NCBI GenBank assembly: GCA_018716285.1
Contig: DVKD01000052.1
Span: 99,806 to 163,805, forward strand
Source of the DNA: Candidatus Merdivicinus faecavium
GTDB taxonomy: Bacteria > Bacillota > Clostridia > Oscillospirales > Ruminococcaceae
Direction: 5' to 3'
DNA: 64,000 nt
Each line of letters begins with the position of its first letter. Position 1 is the stretch's first letter. Shown in pieces: positions 9,134-19,036 of this stretch. The position numbers and the translations under genes were made by a program. A model generated the notes under the pieces. It ran no database searches, had not been told where the DNA came from, and worked only from the letters and a program-made list of their open reading frames with translations.

Positions 9134-9166
9134 CCGCACATATGAAGGATCAATTAGGAGAAAGCG

Positions 9167-12100
9167 TTACGCAATCCAGACGCCCTGGCTGTTGACATAG
9201 TAGCCGTCAGGGGTCATGGCGTCAGCCAGCATGCCGCCCCAGCTCTGGAGGTAGTACCAGCTGCCGTCAATCTGCTGCCAGCCGGTGGCCATACCGCCCC
9301 AATCCTTGAGGTAGTACCAGGTGCCGTTGATCAGCTGCCAGCCGGTCGCCATGCCGCCCCAATCCTTGAGGTAGTACCAGGTGCCGTTAATCAGCTGCCA
9401 GCCGGTCGCCATAGCGCCCCAATCCTTGAGGTAATACCAGGTGCCGTTAATCAGCTGCCAGCCGGTCGCCATGATGCCGCCGTCCTGGAAGTAGTACCAC
9501 ACGCCGTCGATCTGCTGCCAGGCAGCAGCGGGGCTGCCGTCTACCAGGAAGGACCAGGCGCCGTCCTCGTACTGTGTCCACTGGCCCTTGCCGTCGCGGG
9601 AACTGTACTGAGTGACAACTGCCTTGCCGGGCTGTTCGGTCTCAGGAGTATCCGGACCGGTGATTTCCTCGTCATCAGAGGGTCTGGAGGGGATGTACGG
9701 GTCGTACGGTTCATCCTCGCCGGGATCGGGCTCTTCGCCGGCAGAGTACTGATAGCTCAGCGCCTCCGCGCTCGGAATGCCGCGGTAATCGTAAGCATAG
9801 ACCTGGATGGTCATATCTTCGTCCTTCGCAAAGGTGAAGACTGCGCCGCCGGCCTTGTTGCAGGCCTGGATCAGAGCTTCGGTCGTGTTGGAAACGGTAG
9901 CAGCGCCGTTTTCGGGGATCAGGACATTGCCTTCCGCATCAAAGAAGGTGTAGTAGGGGACGCCGTCCGCGTCAGCCGCATCCGGCCAGGAGAGCCGGAC
10001 GGTGACGGTGCCGTCGCCGTTGTCTGTGAACTCGCTTGCAGTCAGCCCGCCGTCGTTCCATTCGGGACCGGCGTTGTCTTCCACTCTGCCTTCAAAGACG
10101 AGGATGGGAGTTTCGCTGACGTTGACCTTGACACTGCCGTTTTCGGCGGTCAGGACAGAGGAGATACCCTGGGTGGTGCCGTAAGCCATCTCCACAAGGG
10201 TCGCCTCAGCTGCGCCGCTCTGAAGCGGAATGCTGTAGTCGTTGACAAAGGTGTAGCCGCCGGAGGTCGGGCACCATACCGCGTAGAGGATATCGCCGTT
10301 GTCGTTCTGATACTCGTAGAGCATCACGTTTTCGTTGCCGGAATCGATCTCCTGCACGAAGCGGTAGCCTTCCATCCGGTTTCTCAGGGTGTAGGTGTAG
10401 TACCAGGAATCCTTCTTCTCTTCCAGATATTTCCCGTTTGCGGGATCCGGGAGGGTGACCATGCCGCTTGTGCCGTAGAGGCCGCCGGTGCTGTCCTCAG
10501 GACCGGTATCGCGGATCATGAACTGCTGCGCCTGGTCGACGCCGATGGCCGACAGGAGCAGGTACATCCGGAGGATCCACTGCGCCTGAACTTCACGCGC
10601 GGTGTAATTGTCGTTTGCGAGTGCAGCGTTGGGGGATTCGGGGTTGGTATCCCAGCCGAATTCGGAAAGGAAGATCTCCACATCGGGCGCATAGCGGTCG
10701 CGGTAGTCGATGATCTCCTTCAGAATCTGAATGGTCTGGCCGTCTTCGGGGCTGACGCCGGTCGATCTGCTGGAATCAACGCCGGAGGTCGAAGTGTTGC
10801 TGTAGAAATGCACGTTGTAGATGTCGATGGGCATCTGCTGGTCGTCGCGGTTGAACTCAGACCAGAAATTGAGCGCCTTGAACACCTTGAGGTCAGGTCT
10901 TGCGAGACCGCCGATCGAAATCAGCATATTCGGGTCGGCTGCTTTCGCGCCGTAACCGGGACCCATCTTGCCTTCGTGGCCGTCGTACGCGGCGCTCTGG
11001 AAGGCGGCGTTCTCAAAGGTGTTGAAGTGGCCCATACGGCCGGTCCAGTCATTGTCCTGCTCGTTGCCGAACTCCAGGATCGGCACATAGCCTAATCCGG
11101 TGAGCGGCTCATTGTCGGGCAGCAGGTTGAGCATGGACTCGTCGACCACAGTAGAGCCGTAGCGCGCCGCATACTGGTACATGCTGGCTGCATATTCGGT
11201 GTAGCTCAGCGGATCGTCCCAGTCGACGCTCTCGTCGGTCTTCTGCCAGCCCTGCACAGCTACGTTGACCCGGATGCCGGCGTCATGGAGCTTCTTATAA
11301 TAGGCGTCGAAGTCCCAGCGGCCGTCGTTTGCGCTCGGATTAAAGCCGGCTGCGGCTGCCGTGGCGTTCCAGGTCCAGTCAAAGTTGTGGTACTCGCGGA
11401 TGTTGCCGTAGGCCATGAGGTTATCGGTGAAGTCGTCAATGAAAGCATTGGTGCCGATAAGCTGGTCCATCGTCTTCAGCTCGTGTTCGGTCTTCTCGGG
11501 GATCTCGACTTCGCTCTGCTGCGCGCCGATCAGGGCGATCTCATTGGGGATAATATCCAGGGTGGAGAAATCGATCTTGATGTAGCGGGTCGTCACATCA
11601 AGGGAGACGCTGTTCCACTCATTGGTCTTATCCAGAGAGGTCGTACCGCTCAGATCCCAGCTGAAGGGTTCGCCGGTGTAAATGTTCATGGCGCCGGTGC
11701 TGGCGCCGTCGAAGAAGCGGAGTTCAGAAAGGGCGTATTCGCCCATGAGGTCGATGATAATATTGGTGACCTCTTCGCTGAACATGCTGCCGGGGTTATA
11801 CTGGGTCGAAGGGGCGGAGCCGTCGAGGACGGCGCCCATCTCGTCGAACAGCTGCATCGGGTCGCCCAGCGGGAACTCCTCGATCAGCATGCTTTCGTCG
11901 ATCTCGATGATGCCGGACTTGTCAAGCTGGGCAATATTCGAGATAGCGGAAGCCTCGCCGTCGATGTTGATCGCCTTCACGGCAAAGTAGTAGGTGCCTG
12001 CGGCGGCAAATCCGGAGAGGATCGCGCCGTCATCGGTAAGTACAAATTCTGCGGCGGGAGCGCCTGCAAAATTCTCTTCCGTAATGGGTTCTGTGCTGTA

Positions 12101-15100
12101 ACGGATGTCGTAATCGTCGCCTACGCCTGTAAAGGTGAGCTTCACCTCGTCCACAGTTTCCCCCGCAGCCGCCGCAAGATCGGTGATGGCATCGGGAGCG
12201 CCGGTGGCAGGTCTGGTTTCAACGGTCAGTCTGGCTACGCTCTGCTGGCCTTTTTCGTCCGCGACAACCAGCGCAAGGTAATAGGTGGTTTCCGCTTCAA
12301 GGCCTTTCAGGGTATAGCGTTCGGCAGTGCCTGCAGCAGAGGGATCGATCATATCGGCCGCCTCAAATACATCGTCGGCGCCGTTTGCAATATCGTCCTC
12401 GGTAATCTCGCGCAGGCTGTACAGCAGCCTGTAGCTCGCAGCCGTACCGGAGGTGCCGTCGTTGCCGACCGCGGTCCAGCTCAGCTTGACCAGGTTTGCG
12501 CCTGCAACCGCAGTGAGGTCTTCGACAACAGCAGGGGCTTCAGCGTCCGCGCCGGTGGTAACCTCGGCAGTCTTCATAGCGGAGTACAGGAAAGGATCGG
12601 AGTAATCGACCGCTTTGATCGCGAAGTAGTACTTCGTATCTTCCGCAAGGCCGGTCACAGTAACCGACATTTTCTGTCCGGGTTCGGCCGGGGCGGCAAC
12701 GCCTTCGACCAGGGCAGCCTCTGCAAAGTTCTCTTCGGTAATTTCTTCGGTGGAATAGCGGAGCTCAAAGCCGTCGGGCACAACGGTGTCCATACCGCTG
12801 ACAGTCGGAACCGTCCATTCCACATCGACAGCAACCGCGCCCGCTTCTTCCGCGTTGGCGGCGCTGAAATTCGTGACAGGATTCAGAGAGTAGCTGCCGT
12901 CTGCTTCCTTGCCCAAAAGCTGCAGCTCAGCCCAGCCGCCTGTCGGCGCGGTGATTCTCAGATACCGCACGAGGCCGGGGGCGTCCATCTGCACCCAGTT
13001 GGAGAAGTAGAGCATATCCGCAGATTCAGCCAGGACCTTCATATTGTCAGCAGTCTTGCCGCCTTCCACAATGAAGGAGCCTTTCGCGTACAGGGGACGG
13101 TAGACGTTGATCTTGCGCATCTGGTACAGCCCGCCGAGATCAACCAGGACCGAGGATTCCCCTGTGACGTTCCACTTGGTCTGCCGGTCGCCGTCAAACA
13201 TGTCATAGAAGCTGTCGTCTGCGGTGCCGATCACCATGTCAGGGGTGATGACGATGCTGCCGTTGCCGGAAGAACCGCTCGAGGGCCGGCCGTAAAGTTC
13301 CAGCTCCTTGAAGTAGCCGACATCGACCGATACCTGCAGATAGCGCACGCCCTGGCAGCTGTCGCTGGTGTCATAGGTGACCTTCAGGCCGCTCTCCGCA
13401 TCGCCTTCGACGATGTCGCCGCCGCCGTTGGGGCCGCCGCGATGTACCCAGGCTTCCATCAGATCGTCGGGATCGTTGCCGACGCTGACAGTCAGCGGGT
13501 AGGAGTCAGACCAGTAGTAACCGTAGTAGATCATCTCGGTAATGTCATATTCCTGACCGAGGTCGACTAAGAAGGTATTGATCGCGCCGTAGGCGTTCCA
13601 GCATCCGGTTTCCCAATCCTGGTCGCCGCCGTCGTACGGGGGCAGGATGCCGTCAAACATATTCTCGGGCGGATAAGCGCCGCCGTCGCCTTCATAGATG
13701 ACCATGTCAGAGGTGACATTGATCTTGCCGGTCGCGCTCGCTTCCGAGGACTTGACGCCGTAGATTTCCAGCTCGCCGAAATAGCCGCCGGAAGCGGTGT
13801 CAATCTTCAGGTAACGCACGCCCTTTGCATCTTCCGCGCAGTTATAGCTCTCGCTGTAGCTGTTGGTATCGCCTTCGCACAGGAAGCTGCAGATTTCCAT
13901 CAGATCATCCGTAGTTGCGCCGACCTGAATGGACATGGAATTGTCCTTTTGCCAGTCGACTTTGTAAAATACGAGACGGCTCAGGTCATACTCTTCGCCC
14001 AGATCGACCAGAATGGAAGTACCTGTCCAGGAGTTCCAAGAGTTGGTTTCCCAGGCAGCGCCCCAGCCGGGATCGCCGTCAAAGAGACGGGTCGCGTTGT
14101 CGGGAGAATCCACAAGCCCCTGGATGATCATGTCTTCCGTGACATTGATCAGTTCAGCGGAGGGAGCGCCGGACGCCTTGGTGCCGAAGACTTCCAGCTC
14201 TGCAAAGTAGCCGCCCTGGCTCGCTTCGACGACCAGGTAGCGGACGCCGTCGCAGTCGCCCATGACCTTGAATGTCTCGATCTCGTCCGCGCCGAGACCG
14301 CCCGTCACGACTTCCATCGCGTCCTCAACAGTCTTGCCCGCGCTGATGATCAGATTGGCATAATCTGTGCCGTTGAAATTCCATCCAGTGTTGTGGAGCA
14401 CGAACTTGGTAATGTCGTATTCTTCGCCAAGGTCCACAACGATGGTCCTGCCGGTTCCCCACGAACTCCACGCGCCATCCGGCACGGAGAGGCTGCCGTC
14501 AAACAGCTTGTCGGGGGTGCTGTTGTCCGGGGCGTTCTCCGCGTCGTAGGTCAGCATATTCTTGCTGATCACGATCTGCGGGTCGTCCGGGTAAGGCTCC
14601 GGGGCTTCGGTCTCCTCGCCGAAAAGCTCAAGCTCGCGCCATGTGCCCGCCATCTTAATGGTCAGGTAGCGCACCGCCATGCACTCGGTGGAGACGTCAA
14701 AGCTCTTCATCTCATTGGTCGCAGTGCCCGGACAGGTGAGAACTTTGACCATTTCATTTTCGTAAGGTCCCGCCCAGATTTCGATCGGCTTCTCGCCGTC
14801 GGGGTTCCAGCTCATGGTGTAAACATCCATGCGCTCGATGGCGTAGTGCTTTCCGAGGTCGACGGTGATGGTGTTCACGCTGTCCCAGTCGCACCAGCCG
14901 ATATTGGAGTTGTCCTCGATTACGCCGTCAAACAGCCTGTCGGGGATACCCTCGCCGGTGTTTTGATCCCGATCGTAAATGAGCATATCGGAAGTGATCT
15001 CAATTTTATTGGAGGAAGCGTCTTCTTCCTCGTCCAAATCGTCTTCTTCCTCACTCGGTTCTCCATCATCCGGATCCTCACTGCTCGGATCCTCGCCGGG

Positions 15101-15334
15101 ATTTTCGGCGTCGTCGTCCAGATTATCGTCGGTCGACTCGCCGTCAGTCCCCTGGTCTGATTCTCCATCATCAGGGTCCTCGCTGCTGTCGTCCTGATTG
15201 CCGCCTTCCACCTCGCCGTCGGTTTGATCCATTACGACGGAAGTGTCCGGCAGATCAGCCGCAGACACCTGCAAAGGCGCAAAGGCCGATAGTGCCAGCA
15301 GGGCGGACAGCATCACAGACAAAATTCTCTTCAT
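9167..15334 (-). CDS. Giant secreted modular glycosidase with wall-binding repeats
   Basis: 2055 residues. Order: signal peptide (about 1-25, cut near VSA-AD); an acidic Asp/Glu/Ser/Gly linker (to about 110); five F5/8-type discoidin-like modules (about 112-810), each starting with a D-M-(L/V/I)-I/T strand and LFDG or MFDG; three fibronectin III domains (about 820-1140); a sixth discoidin-like module; a TIM barrel (about 1290-1720); a Fn3/Ig-like domain; and choline-binding-type repeats GWQLINGTWYYLKDWG (about 1911-2055). In the barrel EFGNEQ (Glu1425) and FLSEFGW (Glu1558) look like the acid/base and nucleophile of clan GH-A, in a family I cannot name. It likely sits on the cell wall and cleaves a host or plant polysaccharide. 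It has its own promoter and about a 195-base leader. Confidence 0.82.
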   Translation of the reverse strand: MKRILSVMLSALLALSAFAPLQVSAADLPDTSVVMDQTDGEVEGGNQDDSSEDPDDGESDQGTDGESTDDNLDDDAENPGEDPSSEDPDDGEPSEEEDDLDEEEDASSNKIEITSDMLIYDRDQNTGEGIPDRLFDGVIEDNSNIGWCDWDSVNTITVDLGKHYAIERMDVYTMSWNPDGEKPIEIWAGPYENEMVKVLTCPGTATNEMKSFDVSTECMAVRYLTIKMAGTWRELELFGEETEAPEPYPDDPQIVISKNMLTYDAENAPDNSTPDKLFDGSLSVPDGAWSSWGTGRTIVVDLGEEYDITKFVLHNTGWNFNGTDYANLIISAGKTVEDAMEVVTGGLGADEIETFKVMGDCDGVRYLVVEASQGGYFAELEVFGTKASGAPSAELINVTEDMIIQGLVDSPDNATRLFDGDPGWGAAWETNSWNSWTGTSILVDLGEEYDLSRLVFYKVDWQKDNSMSIQVGATTDDLMEICSFLCEGDTNSYSESYNCAEDAKGVRYLKIDTASGGYFGELEIYGVKSSEASATGKINVTSDMVIYEGDGGAYPPENMFDGILPPYDGGDQDWETGCWNAYGAINTFLVDLGQEYDITEMIYYGYYWSDSYPLTVSVGNDPDDLMEAWVHRGGPNGGGDIVEGDAESGLKVTYDTSDSCQGVRYLQVSVDVGYFKELELYGRPSSGSSGNGSIVITPDMVIGTADDSFYDMFDGDRQTKWNVTGESSVLVDLGGLYQMRKINVYRPLYAKGSFIVEGGKTADNMKVLAESADMLYFSNWVQMDAPGLVRYLRITAPTGGWAELQLLGKEADGSYSLNPVTNFSAANAEEAGAVAVDVEWTVPTVSGMDTVVPDGFELRYSTEEITEENFAEAALVEGVAAPAEPGQKMSVTVTGLAEDTKYYFAIKAVDYSDPFLYSAMKTAEVTTGADAEAPAVVEDLTAVAGANLVKLSWTAVGNDGTSGTAASYRLLYSLREITEDDIANGADDVFEAADMIDPSAAGTAERYTLKGLEAETTYYLALVVADEKGQQSVARLTVETRPATGAPDAITDLAAAAGETVDEVKLTFTGVGDDYDIRYSTEPITEENFAGAPAAEFVLTDDGAILSGFAAAGTYYFAVKAINIDGEASAISNIAQLDKSGIIEIDESMLIEEFPLGDPMQLFDEMGAVLDGSAPSTQYNPGSMFSEEVTNIIIDLMGEYALSELRFFDGASTGAMNIYTGEPFSWDLSGTTSLDKTNEWNSVSLDVTTRYIKIDFSTLDIIPNEIALIGAQQSEVEIPEKTEHELKTMDQLIGTNAFIDDFTDNLMAYGNIREYHNFDWTWNATAAAAGFNPSANDGRWDFDAYYKKLHDAGIRVNVAVQGWQKTDESVDWDDPLSYTEYAASMYQYAARYGSTVVDESMLNLLPDNEPLTGLGYVPILEFGNEQDNDWTGRMGHFNTFENAAFQSAAYDGHEGKMGPGYGAKAADPNMLISIGGLARPDLKVFKALNFWSEFNRDDQQMPIDIYNVHFYSNTSTSGVDSSRSTGVSPEDGQTIQILKEIIDYRDRYAPDVEIFLSEFGWDTNPESPNAALANDNYTAREVQAQWILRMYLLLSAIGVDQAQQFMIRDTGPEDSTGGLYGTSGMVTLPDPANGKYLEEKKDSWYYTYTLRNRMEGYRFVQEIDSGNENVMLYEYQNDNGDILYAVWCPTSGGYTFVNDYSIPLQSGAAEATLVEMAYGTTQGISSVLTAENGSVKVNVSETPILVFEGRVEDNAGPEWNDGGLTASEFTDNGDGTVTVRLSWPDAADADGVPYYTFFDAEGNVLIPENGAATVSNTTEALIQACNKAGGAVFTFAKDEDMTIQVYAYDYRGIPSAEALSYQYSAGEEPDPGEDEPYDPYIPSRPSDDEEITGPDTPETEQPGKAVVTQYSSRDGKGQWTQYEDGAWSFLVDGSPAAAWQQIDGVWYYFQDGGIMATGWQLINGTWYYLKDWGAMATGWQLINGTWYYLKDWGGMATGWQLINGTWYYLKDWGGMATGWQQIDGSWYYLQSWGGMLADAMTPDGYYVNSQGVWIA
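9230..9545 (-). repeat. Tandem 60-bp repeats coding for wall-binding motifs
   Basis: About five to six 20-codon units, of which the middle three (about 9290-9475) are almost identical in DNA. They encode GWQLINGTWYYLKDWG-type modules. Such near-identical repeats can gain or lose units by recombination or slippage. Confidence 0.85.
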
Positions 15335-15535
15335 GTGGCTTCATTCCTCCTTTTAGCCTTTTTTCATCGCTTCACTTTAAGATATGCTACTCCTCCTTTC
15401 TTTCTATCTAAAAAGCCTAAATCCAATGCGCCGCAAATTGCCCGCTCCTTCGCAGTATGCAGCAGGCGGGCTGTGAAAGAACCTGCCAAAAATGAATGAA
15501 AATTATCCTGTTTTTAACATTATTTCGTTGTAATT

Positions 15536-15564
15536 ATCATATACCAAAGACTTGATTTTGTCAA
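15536..15564 (-). promoter_or_regulatory. Promoter of the giant surface protein gene
   Basis: On the minus strand TTGACA (15559-15564), 17 bases, then TATGAT (15536-15541). An inverted repeat CTTGA-5-TCAAG (15551-15565) overlaps the -35 box and could be an operator. Confidence 0.75.
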
Positions 15565-15871
15565 GCGGGTTTTTAAAAAAATCTGAGCATTTTTTGCACT
15601 TTTTCTGAACAAAATATTTTTAGTACAAAAAAAGTCAAAATATATCGAAATTAACAGTTGATATGCCTTTGTTTTTTCTTTTGTATCCTTTTCAATAACT
15701 TGATTTGTTACTTGACAAATTGCATAATGTAACTTTACAAATGATTTTTCCGCCTTTTCATGCATTTTATGACACATTCTTTCCCATTTTGCCCGCCACA
15801 GCTGCGAAAAAAAGAGAAATCTGTATCTTTTGCAGAAAATCAGAATCTTTACTGTATCTTAGGCGAAGATA

Positions 15872-15880
15872 TGGTATAAT
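15872..15880 (+). promoter_or_regulatory. Extended -10 promoter of the potassium operon
   Basis: TGGTATAAT is a full extended -10 element 27 bases before the kinase start. No -35 box stands out, so activation or extended -10 use is likely. Confidence 0.6.
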
Positions 15881-15906
15881 GGGGGAGATCATTTGGGAGG
15901 GATAGG

Positions 15907-16968
15907 ATGAAGCGACAGACCGGCATAAAAGATTTTCTGCTTACGCTGCTGATCCTGGCTGCGTCCTTTGCGGCTGTCATCTTCATGCAGCGGGTTTTCA
16001 GCATCGAAGCGATCGCTCCGATGGTCTTTGTAATGGCGGTATTCCTGGTGTCGCTGGTGACGCATGGGTATCTCTGCGGGATCGCCGCTTCTCTGGTCAG
16101 CGTTCTCTCCGTCAATTTTGCTTTCACCTTTCCATACTTCGAATTTAATTTTTCCCTGCCGGAGAATATGTTCTCCGGCGTGGTCATGCTCTTTGTCGCC
16201 GTTATGACCAGCGCGCTGACCACCAGCCTCAAAAAGCAGGAGCGGATGCGCACCGAAACGGAGACGGAAAAAATGCGCGCCAACCTCCTCCGCGCCGTCT
16301 CCCACGACCTGAGGACCCCGCTGACCTCCATCTACGGCGCCTGCTCCACCATTATGGAAAACTACGATTCCCTGGGCAAGGAGCAGCAGCTGAAACTTTT
16401 GGGCGAGGCGCGGGCCGACGCCGAGTGGCTCAACCGGATGGTGGAGAACCTGCTGTCGGTCACCCGCATCAACAGCGGCAAGGTGTCGGTCAAGAAGACC
16501 CCCACCGTCCTCGAGGAGCTCATCGACGCCGTGCTGGTCAAATTCAAAAAGCACTTCCCCGAACAGAGCGTCGAGGTGGACATCCCGGAAACCTTTATCA
16601 CCATCCCGATGGATTCCATCCTCATCGAACAGGTCATCATCAACCTGCTCGAAAACGCGGTCTATCACGCCGCAGGCATGACCCGGCTCATCCTCCGCGT
16701 CTTCACCCTCGGCAACCGGGCGATTTTTGAGATTGCCGACAACGGCTGCGGCATCCCCCGAGAAAAGCTCGACACCCTCTTCTCGGGCAGTACTGGCAAG
16801 GACGCTGCGGTGGACGGCGGCAAGCACGGCATGGGGATCGGGCTGTCGGTCTGCGCCACCATCATCCGGGCGCACGGCGGGGACATCCGCGCCGAAAGCA
16901 AGCCCGGCAGCGGGACGACCCTGCGCTTTTCATTGGAAATGGAGGAACCCGGGCATGAGCAACAATAA
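15907..16968 (+). CDS. KdpD-like sensor histidine kinase lacking the N-terminal domains
   Basis: 353 residues. Four hydrophobic segments in the first 105 residues match the KdpD transmembrane domain (DUF4118). They are followed by HisKA with SHDLRTPL (His133) and an ATPase domain with N, G1 and G2 motifs (DNGCGIP, GMGIGLSV). The cytoplasmic KdpD and Usp domains found in 900-residue E. coli KdpD are absent, a known short form in Clostridia. It overlaps the regulator gene by 14 bases and precedes ktrB and ktrA rather than kdpABC. It probably senses potassium or turgor and controls these channel genes. Confidence 0.85.
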   Translation: MKRQTGIKDFLLTLLILAASFAAVIFMQRVFSIEAIAPMVFVMAVFLVSLVTHGYLCGIAASLVSVLSVNFAFTFPYFEFNFSLPENMFSGVVMLFVAVMTSALTTSLKKQERMRTETETEKMRANLLRAVSHDLRTPLTSIYGACSTIMENYDSLGKEQQLKLLGEARADAEWLNRMVENLLSVTRINSGKVSVKKTPTVLEELIDAVLVKFKKHFPEQSVEVDIPETFITIPMDSILIEQVIINLLENAVYHAAGMTRLILRVFTLGNRAIFEIADNGCGIPREKLDTLFSGSTGKDAAVDGGKHGMGIGLSVCATIIRAHGGDIRAESKPGSGTTLRFSLEMEEPGHEQQ

Positions 16969-17677
16969 ATTCAAGATCCTCATCATCGAGGATGAGGCAA
17001 ATATCCGCAGCTTTGTGGAGACGCTGCTGGCCACCAACGGCTACCAGGTCCTGACCGCGCGCACCTGCGCGATGGGCAACGCGCTCTTTCTCTCCCACAA
17101 CCCCGATCTCGTCATCCTCGACCTGGGGCTGCCGGACCGGGACGGCCTGGAATTTATCCGCACGGTCCGCAAGCGGTTCGCCGCCCCCATCATCGTCCTT
17201 TCGGCGCGGACCACCGAGCAGGACAAGGTCGCCGCGCTGGACCTGGGCGCAAACGACTATATCTCCAAACCCTTCGGCACCGCGGAGCTGATCGCGCGGG
17301 TCCGCGCGGCGCTGCGCACCAGCCGCCATGCCGCGTCGGCCGGTGCCCTGCCGGGCGGCAGGTTTACAGCGGGCGGCCTCTCCATCGACTACGACCGCAG
17401 GCAGGTCTTTATAAACGGGCAGGAGGTCAAGCTGACCCAGACGGAATACAACATCGTCGCCCTGCTTTCCGAGCACTCGGGCCGGGTCATGACCTACGCC
17501 GCCATTGTGCGGGCGATCTGGGGGGAGACCGACTGCGGCAGCACCAAGAAATTACAGGTGAATATGGCGAACATCCGCAAAAAATTCGGCAGCAGGCCGG
17601 GCGACAACCCCTATATCCTCAACGAGCTGGGGGTCGGGTACCGGATGGTGGACGAAGACGCGGAAAAGGAACCGTAA
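16955..17677 (+). CDS. KdpE-like OmpR-family response regulator
   Basis: 240 residues. The receiver domain has the acidic pocket IIEDE, phospho-acceptor Asp56 in VILDLGLPDRDG and Lys in SKPFG. The winged-helix domain follows with LTQTEYNIVALL and NIRKKFG. The start at 16955 has GGAGGAAC before it and lies within the end of the kinase gene. It is the likely partner of that kinase, acting on the potassium channel genes downstream. Confidence 0.9.
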   Translation: MSNNKFKILIIEDEANIRSFVETLLATNGYQVLTARTCAMGNALFLSHNPDLVILDLGLPDRDGLEFIRTVRKRFAAPIIVLSARTTEQDKVAALDLGANDYISKPFGTAELIARVRAALRTSRHAASAGALPGGRFTAGGLSIDYDRRQVFINGQEVKLTQTEYNIVALLSEHSGRVMTYAAIVRAIWGETDCGSTKKLQVNMANIRKKFGSRPGDNPYILNELGVGYRMVDEDAEKEP

Positions 17678-17722
17678 AACCGCCGGTTTCCGGCAGCAAA
17701 TTCCAACTACATGAGGTGAACC

Positions 17723-19021
17723 ATGATCAATCTGATTAAACGGCAGCCCTCCGGGCGGATCATCGCGCTGGGCTTTGCCCTTGTCATCCTGCTGGGCTCG
17801 CTCCTGCTGAGCCTGCCGTGCAGCATCCAGGAGGGTGTGACGGTGCGCTACATCGACGCGCTGTACACCTCCACCAGCGCCGTCTGCGTGACGGGGCTCA
17901 TCGCCATCGACGCGGGGGATACCTTCACGCCGCTGGGGCAGTTTTTCCTCGCCTCCCTCATCCAGGTCGGCGGGCTGGGGGTGACCTCGGTCGGCGCAGG
18001 CGTCATCCTGGCGATGGGCAAAAAGGTCAACCTGAAGGGCCGCAGCATTATCCGCGAGGCGTTGAATCTCGACTCCCGCAAGGGGACGGTCCGCTTCCTC
18101 AAAAGCGTCTTTTTGACGACGCTCGCTTTCGAACTCGCCGGCGCTGCGCTGAGCTTTATTGTCTTTGTCCAGGATTACCCGCCGCTGCGCGCGCTCGGGA
18201 TCAGCCTCTTCCATTCGGTGGCGGCCTTCAACAACTCGGGCTTTGACATCCTCGGCAACCTGCAGAACCTCATCCCCTACCAGGACAACGTCATGCTGAA
18301 TCTCGTGACCTGCGGGCTCATCATCTTCGGCGGCATCGGCTTTCTGGTCATCCGCGACATCATCGACAAGCGGTTTCACTGGTCGAAATTTTCGATGCAC
18401 ACCAAAGTCGTCCTTTCGGTCAGCGCGGTGCTGATCGCAGTCGGCGCCCTGCTCCTCAAGCTGACCGAGGATGTCACCTGGCTGGGCGCGTTTTTCCACA
18501 GCGTCTCGGCGAGAACCGCCGGGTTCTCCACCTACCCGCTCGGCACCTTCTCCAATGCCGGCCTGCTCGTGCTGACCGCGCTGATGTTCATCGGCGCATC
18601 GCCCGGTTCCACCGGCGGCGGCGTCAAAACCAGCACCCTCTTTGTGCTGCTCCAGGGCGTCAAATCGGCGGCAACCAACAAATCGGAAAAAGGGTTCCGC
18701 TACGCTGTGCCTGCCGACGCTTTCCGCAAGGCTGCGGTCATCACCCTGATCGCCCTGGGGGTCGTCGTCACCGGCACCTACCTGATGGTGATTATGGAGC
18801 CGGACATTTCGCTGATGGACGCGCTGTTTGAGGTGACCAGCGCCTTCGGCACCGTCGGACTTTCCACCGGCATCACCACCGGGCTGAGCGACGGGAGCAA
18901 GCTGCTCTCCATCCTCATCATGTACATCGGCCGGCTGGGCCCGCTGACCATCGCCTCGCTCTGGTATTTCTCGAGCGGTGAGCGCGCCAGCTACCCGGAA
19001 GGCAATATCGCAATCGGATAA
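17723..19021 (+). CDS. ktrB: Potassium uptake channel subunit, KtrB/TrkH family
   Basis: 432 residues with four repeated M1-P-M2 units. Their filter-like loops are TSTSAVCVTGL, HSVAAFNNSGFD, HSVSARTAGFST and TSAFGTVGLSTG, matching the TrkH/KtrB pattern. It moves K+ (possibly with Na+) across the membrane and works with the KtrA/TrkA ring encoded 15 bases downstream. The length is nearer KtrB (about 450) than TrkH (about 480). The ATG has AGGTG before it. Same transcript as the KdpDE-like pair. Confidence 0.9.
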   Translation: MINLIKRQPSGRIIALGFALVILLGSLLLSLPCSIQEGVTVRYIDALYTSTSAVCVTGLIAIDAGDTFTPLGQFFLASLIQVGGLGVTSVGAGVILAMGKKVNLKGRSIIREALNLDSRKGTVRFLKSVFLTTLAFELAGAALSFIVFVQDYPPLRALGISLFHSVAAFNNSGFDILGNLQNLIPYQDNVMLNLVTCGLIIFGGIGFLVIRDIIDKRFHWSKFSMHTKVVLSVSAVLIAVGALLLKLTEDVTWLGAFFHSVSARTAGFSTYPLGTFSNAGLLVLTALMFIGASPGSTGGGVKTSTLFVLLQGVKSAATNKSEKGFRYAVPADAFRKAAVITLIALGVVVTGTYLMVIMEPDISLMDALFEVTSAFGTVGLSTGITTGLSDGSKLLSILIMYIGRLGPLTIASLWYFSSGERASYPEGNIAIG

Positions 19022-19036
19022 CACAGGAGGAAGTAT

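Larger units (their letters stand above)
15335..15906. other. AT-rich divergent intergenic region
   Basis: 572 bases with two divergent promoters (annotated separately). The leader of the surface-protein gene contains a GC hairpin near 15440-15472 (GCCCGC with GCGGGC) that matches no riboswitch I know. The rest, about 15565-15845, is AT-rich DNA with short chance frames only. Confidence 0.6.

Noticed and set aside
9280..9480. CRISPR array
   Set aside because: The units are adjoining 60-bp coding repeats without spacers.
11285..13570. 761-codon plus-strand frame inside the giant surface gene
   Set aside because: It is antisense to discoidin and Fn3 domains, has no ribosome site and no family resemblance. 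It is a shadow of biased codon use.
15520..15777. 85-codon minus-strand frame in the AT-rich spacer
   Set aside because: It contains the surface-gene promoter, lacks a ribosome site and has no recognisable product.
17552..19024. 490-codon minus-strand frame over ktrB
   Set aside because: Antisense to a clear channel gene, composition only charged residues and no known motif.
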